DNA of 64,000 nucleotides from Pediococcus claussenii ATCC BAA-344 (GCF_000237995.1 NC_016605.1:1-64000); one strand, 5' to 3'. Counted from the stretch's first letter, positions 11,068-20,169 are shown. The notes: a model not told the origin generated them from the letters alone. Numbers and translations: made by a program.

Positions 11068-13071
11068 ATGAACTTAAGAGATCGAATTCCTAGTTTTATG
11101 CAAAATGCCCGATTTAGAATTCTTGCAATTGTAATCGTGGGATTATCGTTACTGGGATTAGGACTAGCATTTTACATTAATCTTATTATTGGATGCATAA
11201 TGTTTGTGTTGGTACTGATTGCTGGGCTCTTTAGTATGCGCACATTACGTTATTTAGGCGAAGAAACAAGTCGCTACATTAGTGACCTCTCATTTCGGGT
11301 TGATCGTGCTGAGCAAGATGCCACGATTGATATGCCACTTGGAATATTGATATATAGTGAGCAAAATCGAATAGAGTGGGTAAACCCATTTTTGCAACAA
11401 TTTTTAGGTGATAAGCAGGTTTTAGGACGATCGATTGAAGATGTAGACGAAGAACTCGCTACGTTGATTAATGATCATCAAGATGATCAAAAATCGTCTC
11501 GCGTTAAATGGGGTAATAACGAATTTGACCTAACAATTTCTAAAGAACAGCGTTCAGTTTACTTGATGGACGTAACTCGCTATGCGGAGATTGAGCATAA
11601 CTATGCGGAGCATCAGATCGTAATTGGTCAAATTTCACTGGATAACTTCGATGAGATAACCCAGTCAATGAGTGATTCCGAGGTTTCAAATCTTAATAAT
11701 TTTGTTACCAATCAAATTGCAGATTGGGCACAAGAATTTGGTATTTATTTAAGGCGAATAGATGCAGATCATTTTTTTATTATTATGTATAATGAATCAC
11801 TCGGACGAATTGAGAAGGATAATTTTAAGTTATTAGACACGATTCGAGAAGCAACCTCCAAACAAAATTCTCCTGTGACACTTAGTGTAGGAATTGCGTA
11901 TGGGGATAGTGACCTAAATAAGTTGGCCAATGTTTCACAAAGTAATTTGGACTTAGCACTAGGACGTGGTGGAGACCAAGTTGTAGTTCGAGCAGAGGAT
12001 AAACAAGCTCGTTTCTATGGTGGTAAAACTAATCCAATGGAAAAACGTACTCGAGTTCGAGCGCGAATGATTAGCCATGCCGTTCAAGATTTAATGGGAC
12101 AAGCTGATCAAGTCTTTGTAATGGGGCACGCCCATATTGACTTAGACTCACTTGGGGCAAGCCTTGGAATTAGGCGAATTGCACAAATGAACAATAAGCA
12201 ATGTTGGATTGTGTTGGATCAGGGCGGTATGCATTCTGATGTACAACGATTGGTTGAAGCTCTGAATAAAAATGACGAGATTAAAGATTCTATCATTACA
12301 TCGGAAGAAGCCTTGGAAAAGGTTACGGAGCAAAGTTTGTTGGTAATGGTGGATCATTCTAAAAAATCAATCACGATGGCCCCAGACTTATTTGACAGGC
12401 TCAGTGAGCGAGTCATTATTATTGATCATCATCGTCGCGGAACTGAATTCCCAGAAAATCCGGTGTTAGTTTATAATGAATCGTATGCTTCTTCAACATG
12501 TGAACTTATTACAGAAATGTTTGAATATCAATCACATGATGGAGAACCAATTCAGCCAATTGAAGCAACCGGAATGTTGGCTGGAATTGAAGTTGATACT
12601 AAGTCCTTTACTGAACGTACTGGAACTAGAACATTTGACGCAGCTAGTTATTTACGATCGGTTGGAGCGGATGAAGATCAGATTCGTGCCATGTTGAAAG
12701 AAAGTGTTGATAGCTATCTTCAGCGAAATCATTTGATCGAATCAGTTGAATTTATTGATAATAAATATGCTATTTGTGTTGGCGAAGAGGAGCGTGAGTA
12801 CGATCCAGTAATTGCAGCTCAAGCCGCTGACTCGTTATTACAAATTTCAAATGTTGAAGCTTCATTTGCTATTACCCGTCGATCAGAAGATTCGGTTGGA
12901 ATTTCCGCCCGTAGTGCTGGAAAAGAGAGCGTTCAGATTCTGATGGAAGAGATGGGTGGTGGTGGCCACTTAGCGATGGCCGCAACACAAATAAAGGATG
13001 TTTCAGTTGGACAAGCAAAAGAACAGCTAGTTCAATTATTAACAAAACCAGAAGAACAGGAAGAGGAGTGA
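11068..13071 (+). CDS. gdpP: Cyclic-di-AMP phosphodiesterase GdpP
   Basis: GdpP is a membrane-anchored enzyme that hydrolyses c-di-AMP, a nucleotide controlling potassium and osmolyte uptake and envelope stress. The 667-residue protein has two N-terminal membrane helices (about 17-58), a PAS-like region, a degenerate GGDEF domain (about 170-310) and the catalytic DHH/DHHA1 part, with AHIDLDSLG near 353-361, IIDHH near 451-455 and GGGGHLAMAA near the end. The length is that of the family. It precedes rplI by six bases and is probably co-transcribed with it, as in Bacillus and lactobacilli. Confidence 0.95.
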   Translation: MNLRDRIPSFMQNARFRILAIVIVGLSLLGLGLAFYINLIIGCIMFVLVLIAGLFSMRTLRYLGEETSRYISDLSFRVDRAEQDATIDMPLGILIYSEQNRIEWVNPFLQQFLGDKQVLGRSIEDVDEELATLINDHQDDQKSSRVKWGNNEFDLTISKEQRSVYLMDVTRYAEIEHNYAEHQIVIGQISLDNFDEITQSMSDSEVSNLNNFVTNQIADWAQEFGIYLRRIDADHFFIIMYNESLGRIEKDNFKLLDTIREATSKQNSPVTLSVGIAYGDSDLNKLANVSQSNLDLALGRGGDQVVVRAEDKQARFYGGKTNPMEKRTRVRARMISHAVQDLMGQADQVFVMGHAHIDLDSLGASLGIRRIAQMNNKQCWIVLDQGGMHSDVQRLVEALNKNDEIKDSIITSEEALEKVTEQSLLVMVDHSKKSITMAPDLFDRLSERVIIIDHHRRGTEFPENPVLVYNESYASSTCELITEMFEYQSHDGEPIQPIEATGMLAGIEVDTKSFTERTGTRTFDAASYLRSVGADEDQIRAMLKESVDSYLQRNHLIESVEFIDNKYAICVGEEEREYDPVIAAQAADSLLQISNVEASFAITRRSEDSVGISARSAGKESVQILMEEMGGGGHLAMAATQIKDVSVGQAKEQLVQLLTKPEEQEEE

Positions 13072-13077
13072 TTTTCG

Positions 13078-13530
13078 ATGAAGGTAATTTTTCTAGAAGA
13101 CGTAAAGGGTAAGGGAAAACGAGGGGATATTAAGAACGTTTCCGACGGATATGCTCAGAACTTTCTAATTAAAAATGGAAAAGCTAAAGAGGCAACTAAT
13201 GCTGCCCTTAGTCAGTTGAAGGGACAACAAAAAGCCGAAGAAAAGCACGAAGAAGCTGTTCTAGAAGAATCACAACAATTAAAGAAACGCCTTGAGGATG
13301 AAAAAACGGTCGTTGAAATTAAAGCAAAGGCAGGACAAGATGGTCGCCTATTTGGTTCAATACCAAGTAAACAAATTGCAACGGCACTTGAACAACAATT
13401 TAAGATTAAAATTGATAAGAGAAAGATAGAATTAAAGGAGCCAATTCGCACAATGGGATATACTAACGTTCCAGTAAAGTTGCACCAAGAAGTTACTGCT
13501 ACGATTAGAGTCCATGTTGATGAGCAATAA
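13078..13530 (+). CDS. rplI: 50S ribosomal protein L9
   Basis: L9 is an elongated large-subunit protein. The 150-residue product has the N-terminal globular domain ([20 protein letters not shown], then [11 protein letters not shown]), a long charged helix rich in Glu, Lys and Gln (about 45-80) and a C-terminal domain. It lies between gdpP and dnaC, a conserved lactobacillus arrangement. The length is normal. Confidence 0.98.
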   Translation: MKVIFLEDVKGKGKRGDIKNVSDGYAQNFLIKNGKAKEATNAALSQLKGQQKAEEKHEEAVLEESQQLKKRLEDEKTVVEIKAKAGQDGRLFGSIPSKQIATALEQQFKIKIDKRKIELKEPIRTMGYTNVPVKLHQEVTATIRVHVDEQ

Positions 13531-13553
13531 TTGGTTTCGGCTAGGTGATTTAA

Positions 13554-14951
13554 ATGGATAATGGGATTTTAGAAAATCAGGCTCCACCACAAAATATTGA
13601 GGCGGAAAAAGCAGTTCTGGGTGCTATCTTTTTAAGTAACGATGCATTGGCGGATGCTATGGAATTTGTAACACCAGATGATTTTTACAAACACGCACAT
13701 CAAAGCATTTTTAGAATAATGGTCGATTTAAATGACGCTGATGAAGCAATTGATGTTTTGACGGTTAATAATGCTTTAACGTCACATAACTTGATCGAAG
13801 ACGTTGGTGGGGTTAGTTATATTGCTGAGTTAGCGGGATCGGTTCCTACTGCTGCTAACGTTGTATACTATGCCAAAATTGTTCAAGAAAAGGCAACTTT
13901 GCGCCGGTTGATTGATACTGCAACCTCAATTGTTCAAAAGGGTTACGGACAAGATGAAGATATTTCAACTCTGTTAGATGACGCAGAACGCGAAATTATG
14001 GAAGTTTCTGAGAATCGTGATAAGGCAGGATTTAAACCAATTGCTGATGTTTTGACAACCTCGATGGAAGAAATAGACCGTTTGTACCAGAGTAATGATG
14101 AGATTACAGGATTACCAACGGGTTTTCGAGAACTTGATAAGATTACGACTGGTTTGCATGAAGGAGAATTAATTATCCTTGCGGCTCGACCAGCCGTTGG
14201 TAAAACTGCATTTGCGCTGAATATTGCACAAAATGTTGGAACTAAAACTGACAAAACTGTAGCAATCTTTAGTTTGGAAATGGGTGCAGAACAGTTGGTT
14301 AATCGTATGTTGTGTTCAGAGGGAAGCATTGATGCTAACCATTTGAGAACGGGTCAACTTAGTGAAGAAGAGTGGCAAAGTTTAGTAATTGCGATGGGCT
14401 CACTTGCTAAGGCCAATGTCTTTATTGACGATACACCGGGAAATAAGATGGCTGAAATCAGGGCTAAATGTCGACGATTGGCAAAAGAACAAGGAAATTT
14501 AGGTTTAATTGTTGTGGATTATTTGCAGTTGATTGAAGGTTCCGGGCAGGAAAACCGACAACAAGAAGTTTCTGCTATTTCACGTCAATTAAAAAAACTT
14601 GCCAATGAGCTTAACGTTCCTGTAATTGCATTATCACAGCTTTCTCGTGGTGTGGAACAACGACAAGATAAGCGACCAGTCATGTCGGATATTCGTGAAT
14701 CTGGTTCAATTGAACAAGATGCGGATATTGTTGCCTTTCTTTATCGTGACGATTACTATGATCGTGATGATGGTAATGATGATCAGGATCAAGATCAGGA
14801 TCCGCGTGATGAGGAAGACGCTAACGTGGGTCCAGTAGAAGTTATTATTGAAAAAAATCGTAGTGGTGCACGAGGAACGGTTAATTTATTATTTATTAAG
14901 TCGTATAATAAATTTTCATCGCTGGCATACATGCCAGAGGCTTCAAGATAG
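13554..14951 (+). CDS. dnaC: Replicative DNA helicase DnaC/DnaB
   Basis: This is the hexameric helicase that unwinds the fork ahead of polymerase III (DnaB in E. coli, DnaC in Bacillus). The 465-residue product has an N-terminal primase-interacting domain (about 1-110), a linker and a RecA-like motor with Walker A RPAVGKTAFALN near 212-223, Walker B LIVVDYLQL and SRGVEQRQDKRP. A strongly acidic insert of about 25 residues (DRDDGNDDQDQDQD and on) lies in the C-terminal part after FLYRDDYY. Short inserts here are common in Lactobacillales, but this one is long and repetitive. Confidence 0.96.
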   Translation: MDNGILENQAPPQNIEAEKAVLGAIFLSNDALADAMEFVTPDDFYKHAHQSIFRIMVDLNDADEAIDVLTVNNALTSHNLIEDVGGVSYIAELAGSVPTAANVVYYAKIVQEKATLRRLIDTATSIVQKGYGQDEDISTLLDDAEREIMEVSENRDKAGFKPIADVLTTSMEEIDRLYQSNDEITGLPTGFRELDKITTGLHEGELIILAARPAVGKTAFALNIAQNVGTKTDKTVAIFSLEMGAEQLVNRMLCSEGSIDANHLRTGQLSEEEWQSLVIAMGSLAKANVFIDDTPGNKMAEIRAKCRRLAKEQGNLGLIVVDYLQLIEGSGQENRQQEVSAISRQLKKLANELNVPVIALSQLSRGVEQRQDKRPVMSDIRESGSIEQDADIVAFLYRDDYYDRDDGNDDQDQDQDPRDEEDANVGPVEVIIEKNRSGARGTVNLLFIKSYNKFSSLAYMPEASR

Positions 14952-14967
14952 GCTTTGAATTTAAAAT

Positions 14968-15003
14968 GAGGTTGGAAGTTAAAAACTTCCGCCTCTTTAT
15001 TTT
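14968..15003 (+). terminator. Terminator after dnaC
   Basis: A stem of GAGG and GGAAGTT pairing with AACTTCC and CTC (small internal loop) is followed by TTTATTTTA. Confidence 0.8.
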
Positions 15004-15024
15004 ATAAGTGAGGAGGGAAAATAT

Positions 15025-16233
15025 ATGCGCGAATTAAGGTTAAAATGGCTATTGTTAGGTGCGTTAATTGACAGCACTGCTATGAGTTCTGTTTGGCCAC
15101 TAACAACTATTTATATGAATCAAGAGCTAGGTCATTCTCTTGTTGCGGCTGGTGTGGTTCTATTTTTAAATTCAGTTGCCAGTATTATTGGTTCCTACGT
15201 TGCTGGTCGTTTATATGATAAATATGATAGTTATTATCTAATGCTAGGTGCAATCGTATTTACTTGGTTATCAATGTTAATTTTAATCTTTTGGAACGGC
15301 TGGCCAATTTATCCAATTATGTTGGTTTTAATCGGATTTGGAACAGGGTGGATTGCTACTATTAGTAACTCGTTGGGTACAACAATTCGCAACCATGATG
15401 GTCGTTACGTGTTTAATATGTTGTACTTTGTTCAAAATCTAGGTGTAATGCTGGGAACAGCATTAGTAGGTGTTATTTTTAAACATAGCGTTGCTCCGTT
15501 GTTTATGATTGCGGTTGGAATATTTACGATATTCTTTTTTGTTGCTTTATTTACTTATCGTGTTTCAGATGAAGTCCAACATCATCGTGTAGAAAATAAA
15601 GATGTTCAACAGGATGGATTTGCAACAAAACAAGGTGTTACAGCAATCCCCAAAGCTAATGTCGTAATTATCATGTCGTTACTCTTTTCATTACTGATAA
15701 TGTGGGTGTTTTACCAGCAGTGGAACAGTACAATTCCAATTTATATGTTAAAATTACATATTCCACTACGGGAGTATAGTTTCCTATGGACAGTAAATGG
15801 TTTCTTCATTTTGGTTGTTCAAGGATTATTGAGTTCTGTTGGAGGACGTATTTTTAAGGATCCTTATCATCAAGTATACTTTGGAATATTTTTCATACTG
15901 GCATCCTTTGGAATTTTGGCCGTTGCCAGCGCATATATTCATTTCGTATTGGCAATGATTGTGCTAACGATTGGAGAGGCAATTGCGTTCCCATCAATTC
16001 CAGCGATTGTAAATATTTTATCTCCATATGATCAAAAGGGAAAATATCAGGGATTAACTTCATCTTTTCCATCGGCGGGTCGTTCGATTGGTCCGTTGAT
16101 TGGTAGTGCACTAGTTGAGGCCACATCATTTGTGGCATTGTATGCAGTTGGAATGGTAGCGATTTTAGTTGTCTTAGTTGCAATTATTTTCATTATTGAT
16201 ATGAACAAGCGGCGAACCACCAAATTTGAATAA
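15025..16233 (+). CDS. Major facilitator superfamily transporter
   Basis: The 402-residue hydrophobic protein has about twelve predicted membrane helices and the MFS loop-2/3 signature GRLYDKYDSYY near residue 62, which points to a proton-linked multidrug or metabolite exporter of the DHA1 type. AGGAGGGAAA precedes the ATG at 15025. It appears monocistronic, set off by the dnaC terminator. The substrate cannot be deduced, and no regulator is adjacent. Confidence 0.85.
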   Translation: MRELRLKWLLLGALIDSTAMSSVWPLTTIYMNQELGHSLVAAGVVLFLNSVASIIGSYVAGRLYDKYDSYYLMLGAIVFTWLSMLILIFWNGWPIYPIMLVLIGFGTGWIATISNSLGTTIRNHDGRYVFNMLYFVQNLGVMLGTALVGVIFKHSVAPLFMIAVGIFTIFFFVALFTYRVSDEVQHHRVENKDVQQDGFATKQGVTAIPKANVVIIMSLLFSLLIMWVFYQQWNSTIPIYMLKLHIPLREYSFLWTVNGFFILVVQGLLSSVGGRIFKDPYHQVYFGIFFILASFGILAVASAYIHFVLAMIVLTIGEAIAFPSIPAIVNILSPYDQKGKYQGLTSSFPSAGRSIGPLIGSALVEATSFVALYAVGMVAILVVLVAIIFIIDMNKRRTTKFE

Positions 16234-16407
16234 ATATTCAAAAATTAATCGGTTTTTATTCAATTTAAATTCTAACATTTTTCTTATTACTATTATAAGT
16301 ATTTCCTTGTAATGATATAGTTATCTCGCTGTAAATTTGCTTCAATTTGTCTGTAATTTTTAATTGTTAATATGTATATAATAACTAAAGAAGGAGCGTA
16401 CAATACT

Positions 16408-16944
16408 ATCAATTTAAAAAAGACAATCATTACAGCAGTTAGTTTACTAGGAATGACATTAGGTTCAGCAAGTGTTGCATCAGCTAATGCAGCTCAAGGC
16501 GCTGACTACAACAGTCAACAGCAAGATACAACTGTTCAACCGATGGCATACACTGGTACATCGAATAATACTCAGTCATCATCCGATAATGCCGTAGTTC
16601 AGGAAGCCTTACAATTGGCAGGAATGAATATTCCTTATGTTTGGGGTGGAGAATCCCTAAGTGGAATGGATTGCTCAGGATTGACAGAGTACGTATATCA
16701 AAAAGTTACTGGGAAAGTTTTGGGACATAATACCGTAGTTCAAGAAGGTAAGGTCACTAAAGAAGCTGTGGCTGATGCACAACCAGGAGACTTATTGTTC
16801 TGGGGGGCACAAGGATCAAGTCATCATGTGGCTATATATATTGGTGACGGAAAGTTTGTTGCAGCACCTCAGCCTGGTCAGAACGTAGAAGTAGAGTCTC
16901 TAAGTTCAGGGTTTGCACCAAGTTTTGCAGGACACGTAAACTAG
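16408..16944 (+). CDS. Secreted NlpC/P60 cell-wall endopeptidase
   Basis: This is a probable gamma-D-glutamyl-diamino-acid endopeptidase acting on peptidoglycan outside the cell. A signal peptide (NLKKTIITAVSLLGMTLGSA..., cleaved after SANA) leads into a Ser/Gln-rich spacer and an NlpC/P60 domain with the catalytic Cys in GMDCSGLTEYVY and His in SSHHVAIYIG. AAGGAG at 16391-16396 lies downstream of the first in-frame ATG (16372), so that ATG cannot use it. The best-placed codon is an ATC at 16408, which gives a normal signal peptide. If the ATG at 16372 is used instead, 12 residues are added to the N-terminus. The coordinate is therefore an inference. Confidence 0.85.
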   Translation: MNLKKTIITAVSLLGMTLGSASVASANAAQGADYNSQQQDTTVQPMAYTGTSNNTQSSSDNAVVQEALQLAGMNIPYVWGGESLSGMDCSGLTEYVYQKVTGKVLGHNTVVQEGKVTKEAVADAQPGDLLFWGAQGSSHHVAIYIGDGKFVAAPQPGQNVEVESLSSGFAPSFAGHVN

Positions 16945-16977
16945 GCTAAAAGTAATTAATATTTAAAATGATATCTA

Positions 16978-17008
16978 AAAGGCGTTGTTCAATTTGAACA
17001 ACGCCTTT
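16978..17008. terminator. Bidirectional terminator
   Basis: A 13-bp perfect stem AAAGGCGTTGTTC/GAACAACGCCTTT with an AATTT loop lies between the convergent P60 and DUF1304 genes. Confidence 0.85.
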
Positions 17009-17018
17009 AGTGTAGTTC

Positions 17019-17387
17019 TCAAAGAAAGAAAATTCCAAGTAAAAACGCAATGATGGCTGGTCCACCCTGAAACAATAGAATCCGCTTATAAACGGTCATT
17101 GCACCAAAAATGGCCGCAAATATAACAAATCCAAGAAAACATAGGACGAGAGTCTTCATGATTGTTCCAGTTGGGATGAATAGAGCGAGCATTAGGGCGA
17201 GAGCAACAAAACCGTTATAAATGCCTTGGTTGGACAAAGCGGCTCTCATTTCGGGTTTTGATACGACCTCAAGGGGCATATTAAATGATTTTGATATAAA
17301 TTGATTAGAACCGAGCATTTCTATTCCCATGATACCAATGTGTTCGATGGCTACAAATAATACTAGAATAATTGCTAATATATGCAT
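17019..17387 (-). CDS. DUF1304 family membrane protein
   Basis: The 122-residue protein has about four membrane helices. The conserved opening with VAIEHIGIMGIEM and the central NQGIYNGFVALAL fit the DUF1304 family of small integral membrane proteins of unknown function. AGGAGA lies about eight bases before the ATG at 17387. It is convergent with the P60 gene and shares its terminator. The family assignment is from remembered motifs. Confidence 0.8.
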   Translation of the reverse strand: MHILAIILVLFVAIEHIGIMGIEMLGSNQFISKSFNMPLEVVSKPEMRAALSNQGIYNGFVALALMLALFIPTGTIMKTLVLCFLGFVIFAAIFGAMTVYKRILLFQGGPAIIAFLLGIFFL

Positions 17388-17499
17388 GTCTATTGCTGTC
17401 TCCTAAGGGTTAAGTTATAGTTCGAGTATATCACAGCTAGGGAAGCGTAGTTATACAACGCGAGTATCCTATTTTATTTAATAATTTTTTTAAGTGAAT

Positions 17500-17592
17500 A
17501 TTTTTATAGTAGATGTAACCAATTATTAATTGGGTTAGTAATTTAGATATATCCTAAACGTTAATTGGTATATCTGCTAGAACTATAAAAAT
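17500..17592. repeat. Imperfect long inverted repeat in a 296-base gap
   Basis: ATTTTTATAGT...AGATGTAACCAATTA (17500-17525) is mirrored by TAATTGGTATATCT...ACTATAAAAAT (17562-17592), with one 5-6 base bulge and a few mismatches. It lies upstream of the UDG-like gene at 17684, in otherwise featureless AT-rich DNA (17388-17683). It could be a structured RNA, a small MITE remnant or a regulatory hairpin. No T-run suits an intrinsic terminator. Confidence 0.5.
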
Positions 17593-17683
17593 GTTCTTAA
17601 GGGTGTACCGATCATAAACATGAATATTTTGGCGCATTGGATTTATAACATATAATGTTTTTAAAATATCGAAGGGAGGGGAA

Positions 17684-18304
17684 ATGATGGCAAGCATTTT
17701 AACTAAAAAATTAATTGCACAAATGAGGGAAATAAGCGAATCAAGTACAAAGCTTGAGGGATTAGTGGCAGGGGATGGTTCGCAAAATCCTAAGTTTATT
17801 CTAGTGTCAGAGGCGCCTGGGAAAAATGAAGCTAGGGAAGGAATCGGATTTATTGGACCTGCTGGACAGGAATTACAGAATTGGTTGAACTATCTGGGAT
17901 TAACACGAGATCAGATATATATGACTGGTACGGTGCGTGCTCGTCCATTTAATGAGCGGAATGGCGTCAAGCGAGATCGACCACCAACTAAGCTTGAAAT
18001 AAAGGAGTTTGCTAAATTCTTAGACTATGAATTACAGCATCTGAATAGTGATCTCATTGTGCCAATGGGCAATACGGGATTACAGCGATTACTTGGAAAT
18101 GATGCAAGGATTACGCAATTACACGGTCAAATTTTGCATCGTAGAATCCAAGAATATGATGCAGAAAAAGATGCTTTTGTACTTAGTGAAAAAGAATGGA
18201 CATTAATTCCAACCTTTCACCCGTCATACATTCGAAGATTTCCAAATAAAAATAGAACCTTAGTGATGAATGACTTAAAAACTATCAAGAATTACCTGAA
18301 TTAA
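17684..18304 (+). CDS. Uracil-DNA glycosylase superfamily protein
   Basis: The 206-residue protein has the two hallmarks of the UDG fold: an N-terminal SEAPGKNEAREGIGFIGPAGQ motif (about 44-64) and a C-terminal HPSYIRRFP motif (about 183-191). The cysteine pattern for the iron-sulphur cluster of classic family 4 enzymes is not visible. It probably removes uracil or related bases from DNA, but activity is inferred from fold motifs. Two ATGs in tandem (17684, 17687) follow GGGAGGGG; the second is better spaced. Confidence 0.8.
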   Translation: MMASILTKKLIAQMREISESSTKLEGLVAGDGSQNPKFILVSEAPGKNEAREGIGFIGPAGQELQNWLNYLGLTRDQIYMTGTVRARPFNERNGVKRDRPPTKLEIKEFAKFLDYELQHLNSDLIVPMGNTGLQRLLGNDARITQLHGQILHRRIQEYDAEKDAFVLSEKEWTLIPTFHPSYIRRFPNKNRTLVMNDLKTIKNYLN

Positions 18305-18405
18305 GTTAGGGCTATAGAACAATAAGGTGATTTAATCAATTACTTTAACAGTGTTAACAGAATGTTACAGATGCATTAAACCATTGTTAATGGGCATTAA
18401 AGCCC

Positions 18406-18434
18406 TTGCAAGAAAAAAATTAAGTTGGTATTAT
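18406..18434 (+). promoter_or_regulatory. Promoter of the ABC-F gene
   Basis: TTGCAA (18406-18411), exactly 17 bases, then TATTAT (18429-18434). Transcription should begin near 18441, giving a 5' leader of about 240 bases before the ABC-F start codon. Confidence 0.65.
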
Positions 18435-18462
18435 GGTGTTAATTTGGTTGAGAGGGGTGTTG

Positions 18463-18486
18463 ATGGGGTTGAAGACTGCTGATTAG
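18463..18486 (+). CDS. Leader peptide MGLKTAD of the ABC-F gene
   Basis: A seven-codon ORF (ATG at 18463, TAG at 18484-18486) follows AGAGGGG with a five-base spacing, about 22 bases into the predicted transcript. Its codons 4-6 fall inside the first arm of a leader hairpin (18473-18479 with 18524-18530, enclosing TGAAAT/ATTTCA at 18490-18495 and 18508-18513). A ribosome paused on it would therefore change the leader fold. Short upstream ORFs in this position are known to sense antibiotics upstream of other ABC-F and methylase genes. That this one is translated is inferred. Confidence 0.5.
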   Translation: MGLKTAD

Positions 18487-18604
18487 TTTTGAAATTATGA
18501 GATGACGATTTCATGTTTCAGAGGTAGTCTGTGGTTTTTGGTCACATTAATATACTCTCATCAAAATTGATGTTTTGTAATTTTTGCGTATATTTTTGTA
18601 CTTT

Positions 18605-18633
18605 ACACTGGGCTGCACTCCCAGTGTTTTTTT
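18605..18633 (+). terminator. Leader terminator (attenuator) of the ABC-F gene
   Basis: ACACTGGG-ctgcact-CCCAGTGT followed by seven T residues is a textbook intrinsic terminator. It sits after the promoter and leader ORF but 49 bases before the ABC-F ATG at 18682, so it would stop most transcripts early unless an alternative fold is favoured. I could not identify the competing antiterminator by eye. Confidence 0.8.
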
Positions 18634-18681
18634 ATTGTTCAGATTACTTCTGGCATTAGCTAGTGTTAGGAGAATACGCAA

Positions 18682-20169
18682 ATGGGTATAATACAAATAA
18701 AAAATTTAACATTCAATTATATAAATCAAAAAGAGCTACTTTTTAATAACGTTAATTTAGACATTGATACGAATTGGAAGTTGGGATTGATCGGCCGCAA
18801 CGGAAGAGGAAAAACGACGCTTTTGCGCTTGCTACAAAAAAAATTAACTGCGCAAGGAGAGATCCGCGCTAATGTGGATTTTAGCTATTTTCCGATTAGT
18901 ATAAGTGATCCACAACTGATCACTAGAAATATGATTATGAAAGTCACTAATCGGGATTATTCAAATTTTTGGGAAATAGAACGTGAACTGGACCTGTTAG
19001 AGTTAGATGAAGATATTTTAGATAAGGCATTTGATCATTTGAGTCCAGGCCAGCAAACTAAGTTAAGGTTGGCTATCACATTTGCAAACCAAGATAAGTT
19101 TCAGTTATTGGATGAACCAACTAATCATTTGGACCAGTTGGGTAGGAAGCAAGTTGCGAATTATTTAAGGAAGAAAAATGGATTTATCGTGGTTAGTCAT
19201 GATAAACAATTTTTAAATGAAGTTATAGACCATGTTATTTCTATTAATAAAAGCGATATAAGCGTTTTTCAGGGTAACTATGATACTTGGTGGATAGATC
19301 ACCAGATAACTCAAAAACGCGAGTTACGTGAAAAGGAACGGCTAAAAAAGGGTATTCAGAAATTAGAACAGGCATCTTATCAGAAACAAGAATGGGCGCG
19401 CGCAACGGAACGAAAGAAGGTAGGTGCACCTGACAAAGGATTTGTGGGACACAAGGCGGCTAAGTCGATGAAAAGGGCCCTTGATGTAAAGAAACGTGCT
19501 AATCAGAAGGTTGATGAGCAGAAAAAACTCTTGAAAAACATTGAAATCGACGAAGAATTAGATATGAAGTATGTTCCCTTGGCAAAGTCAACCAACTTAA
19601 TTGAAGTTAAAGATCTGATGTTGCAAAGGGGTGGAAAATCAATTAGTGAGCCGATAAACTTTAAGATAGAGACTGGGCAAAGGTTGTTGGTATCAGGTAA
19701 TAACGGATCTGGCAAGTCAACTATGATACAAGCGCTTATCGATAATCAGAAATTGATTAAAAACGGAGAAATCAAAATAAAGCCAGATTTAAAAGTCAGC
19801 TACTTAAATCAAAGATTTGAGGAAATGAAAGGAACAATTCAGCAACTTGCTAATAAACATCAAATTGATCTCCAAAATATATACAGTACCCTTCGCAAAT
19901 TAGGATTTGAACGGGAATTATTTCAAACTGATATTGATGAGATGAGTTTGGGCCAGAAGAGAAAAATTGCTCTCGCGCATTCACTCTGTGAAGAAGCTAA
20001 TATTTATGTTTGGGATGAGCCACTGAATTATTTAGATGTAATTTCAAGGGAACAAGTTGAGCAGGTAATTTTAAAATTTCAGCCAACAATGATTGTTATT
20101 GATCATGATTTACACTTTACTAATATGATAAAAAGTAATGAAATAAAAATGCGCCCATTACATCGCTGA
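18682..20169 (+). CDS. Lsa-like ABC-F ribosomal protection protein
   Basis: ABC-F proteins have two ATPase domains and no membrane part; resistance members bind the ribosomal E site and dislodge antibiotics. This 495-residue protein has Walker A GRNGRGKTT near 38, signature LSPGQQTKLRLA, Walker B LLDEPTNHLD, a basic inter-domain linker (about 205-290) and a second cassette (GNNGSGKST, MSLGQKRKI, VWDEPLNYLD). Length and sequence resemble Lsa-type proteins, which act on lincosamides, streptogramin A and pleuromutilins, but the substrate is not proven. AGGAG precedes the ATG. The gene is under a leader with a terminator. Confidence 0.85.
   Translation: MGIIQIKNLTFNYINQKELLFNNVNLDIDTNWKLGLIGRNGRGKTTLLRLLQKKLTAQGEIRANVDFSYFPISISDPQLITRNMIMKVTNRDYSNFWEIERELDLLELDEDILDKAFDHLSPGQQTKLRLAITFANQDKFQLLDEPTNHLDQLGRKQVANYLRKKNGFIVVSHDKQFLNEVIDHVISINKSDISVFQGNYDTWWIDHQITQKRELREKERLKKGIQKLEQASYQKQEWARATERKKVGAPDKGFVGHKAAKSMKRALDVKKRANQKVDEQKKLLKNIEIDEELDMKYVPLAKSTNLIEVKDLMLQRGGKSISEPINFKIETGQRLLVSGNNGSGKSTMIQALIDNQKLIKNGEIKIKPDLKVSYLNQRFEEMKGTIQQLANKHQIDLQNIYSTLRKLGFERELFQTDIDEMSLGQKRKIALAHSLCEEANIYVWDEPLNYLDVISREQVEQVILKFQPTMIVIDHDLHFTNMIKSNEIKMRPLHR

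Noticed and set aside
18352-18368. WalR-like box TGTTAA-N5-TGTTAC before the ABC-F promoter
   Set aside because: It fits the loose WalR consensus, but it lies 38 bases upstream of a -35 element in AT-rich DNA and no envelope gene follows; chance is likely.
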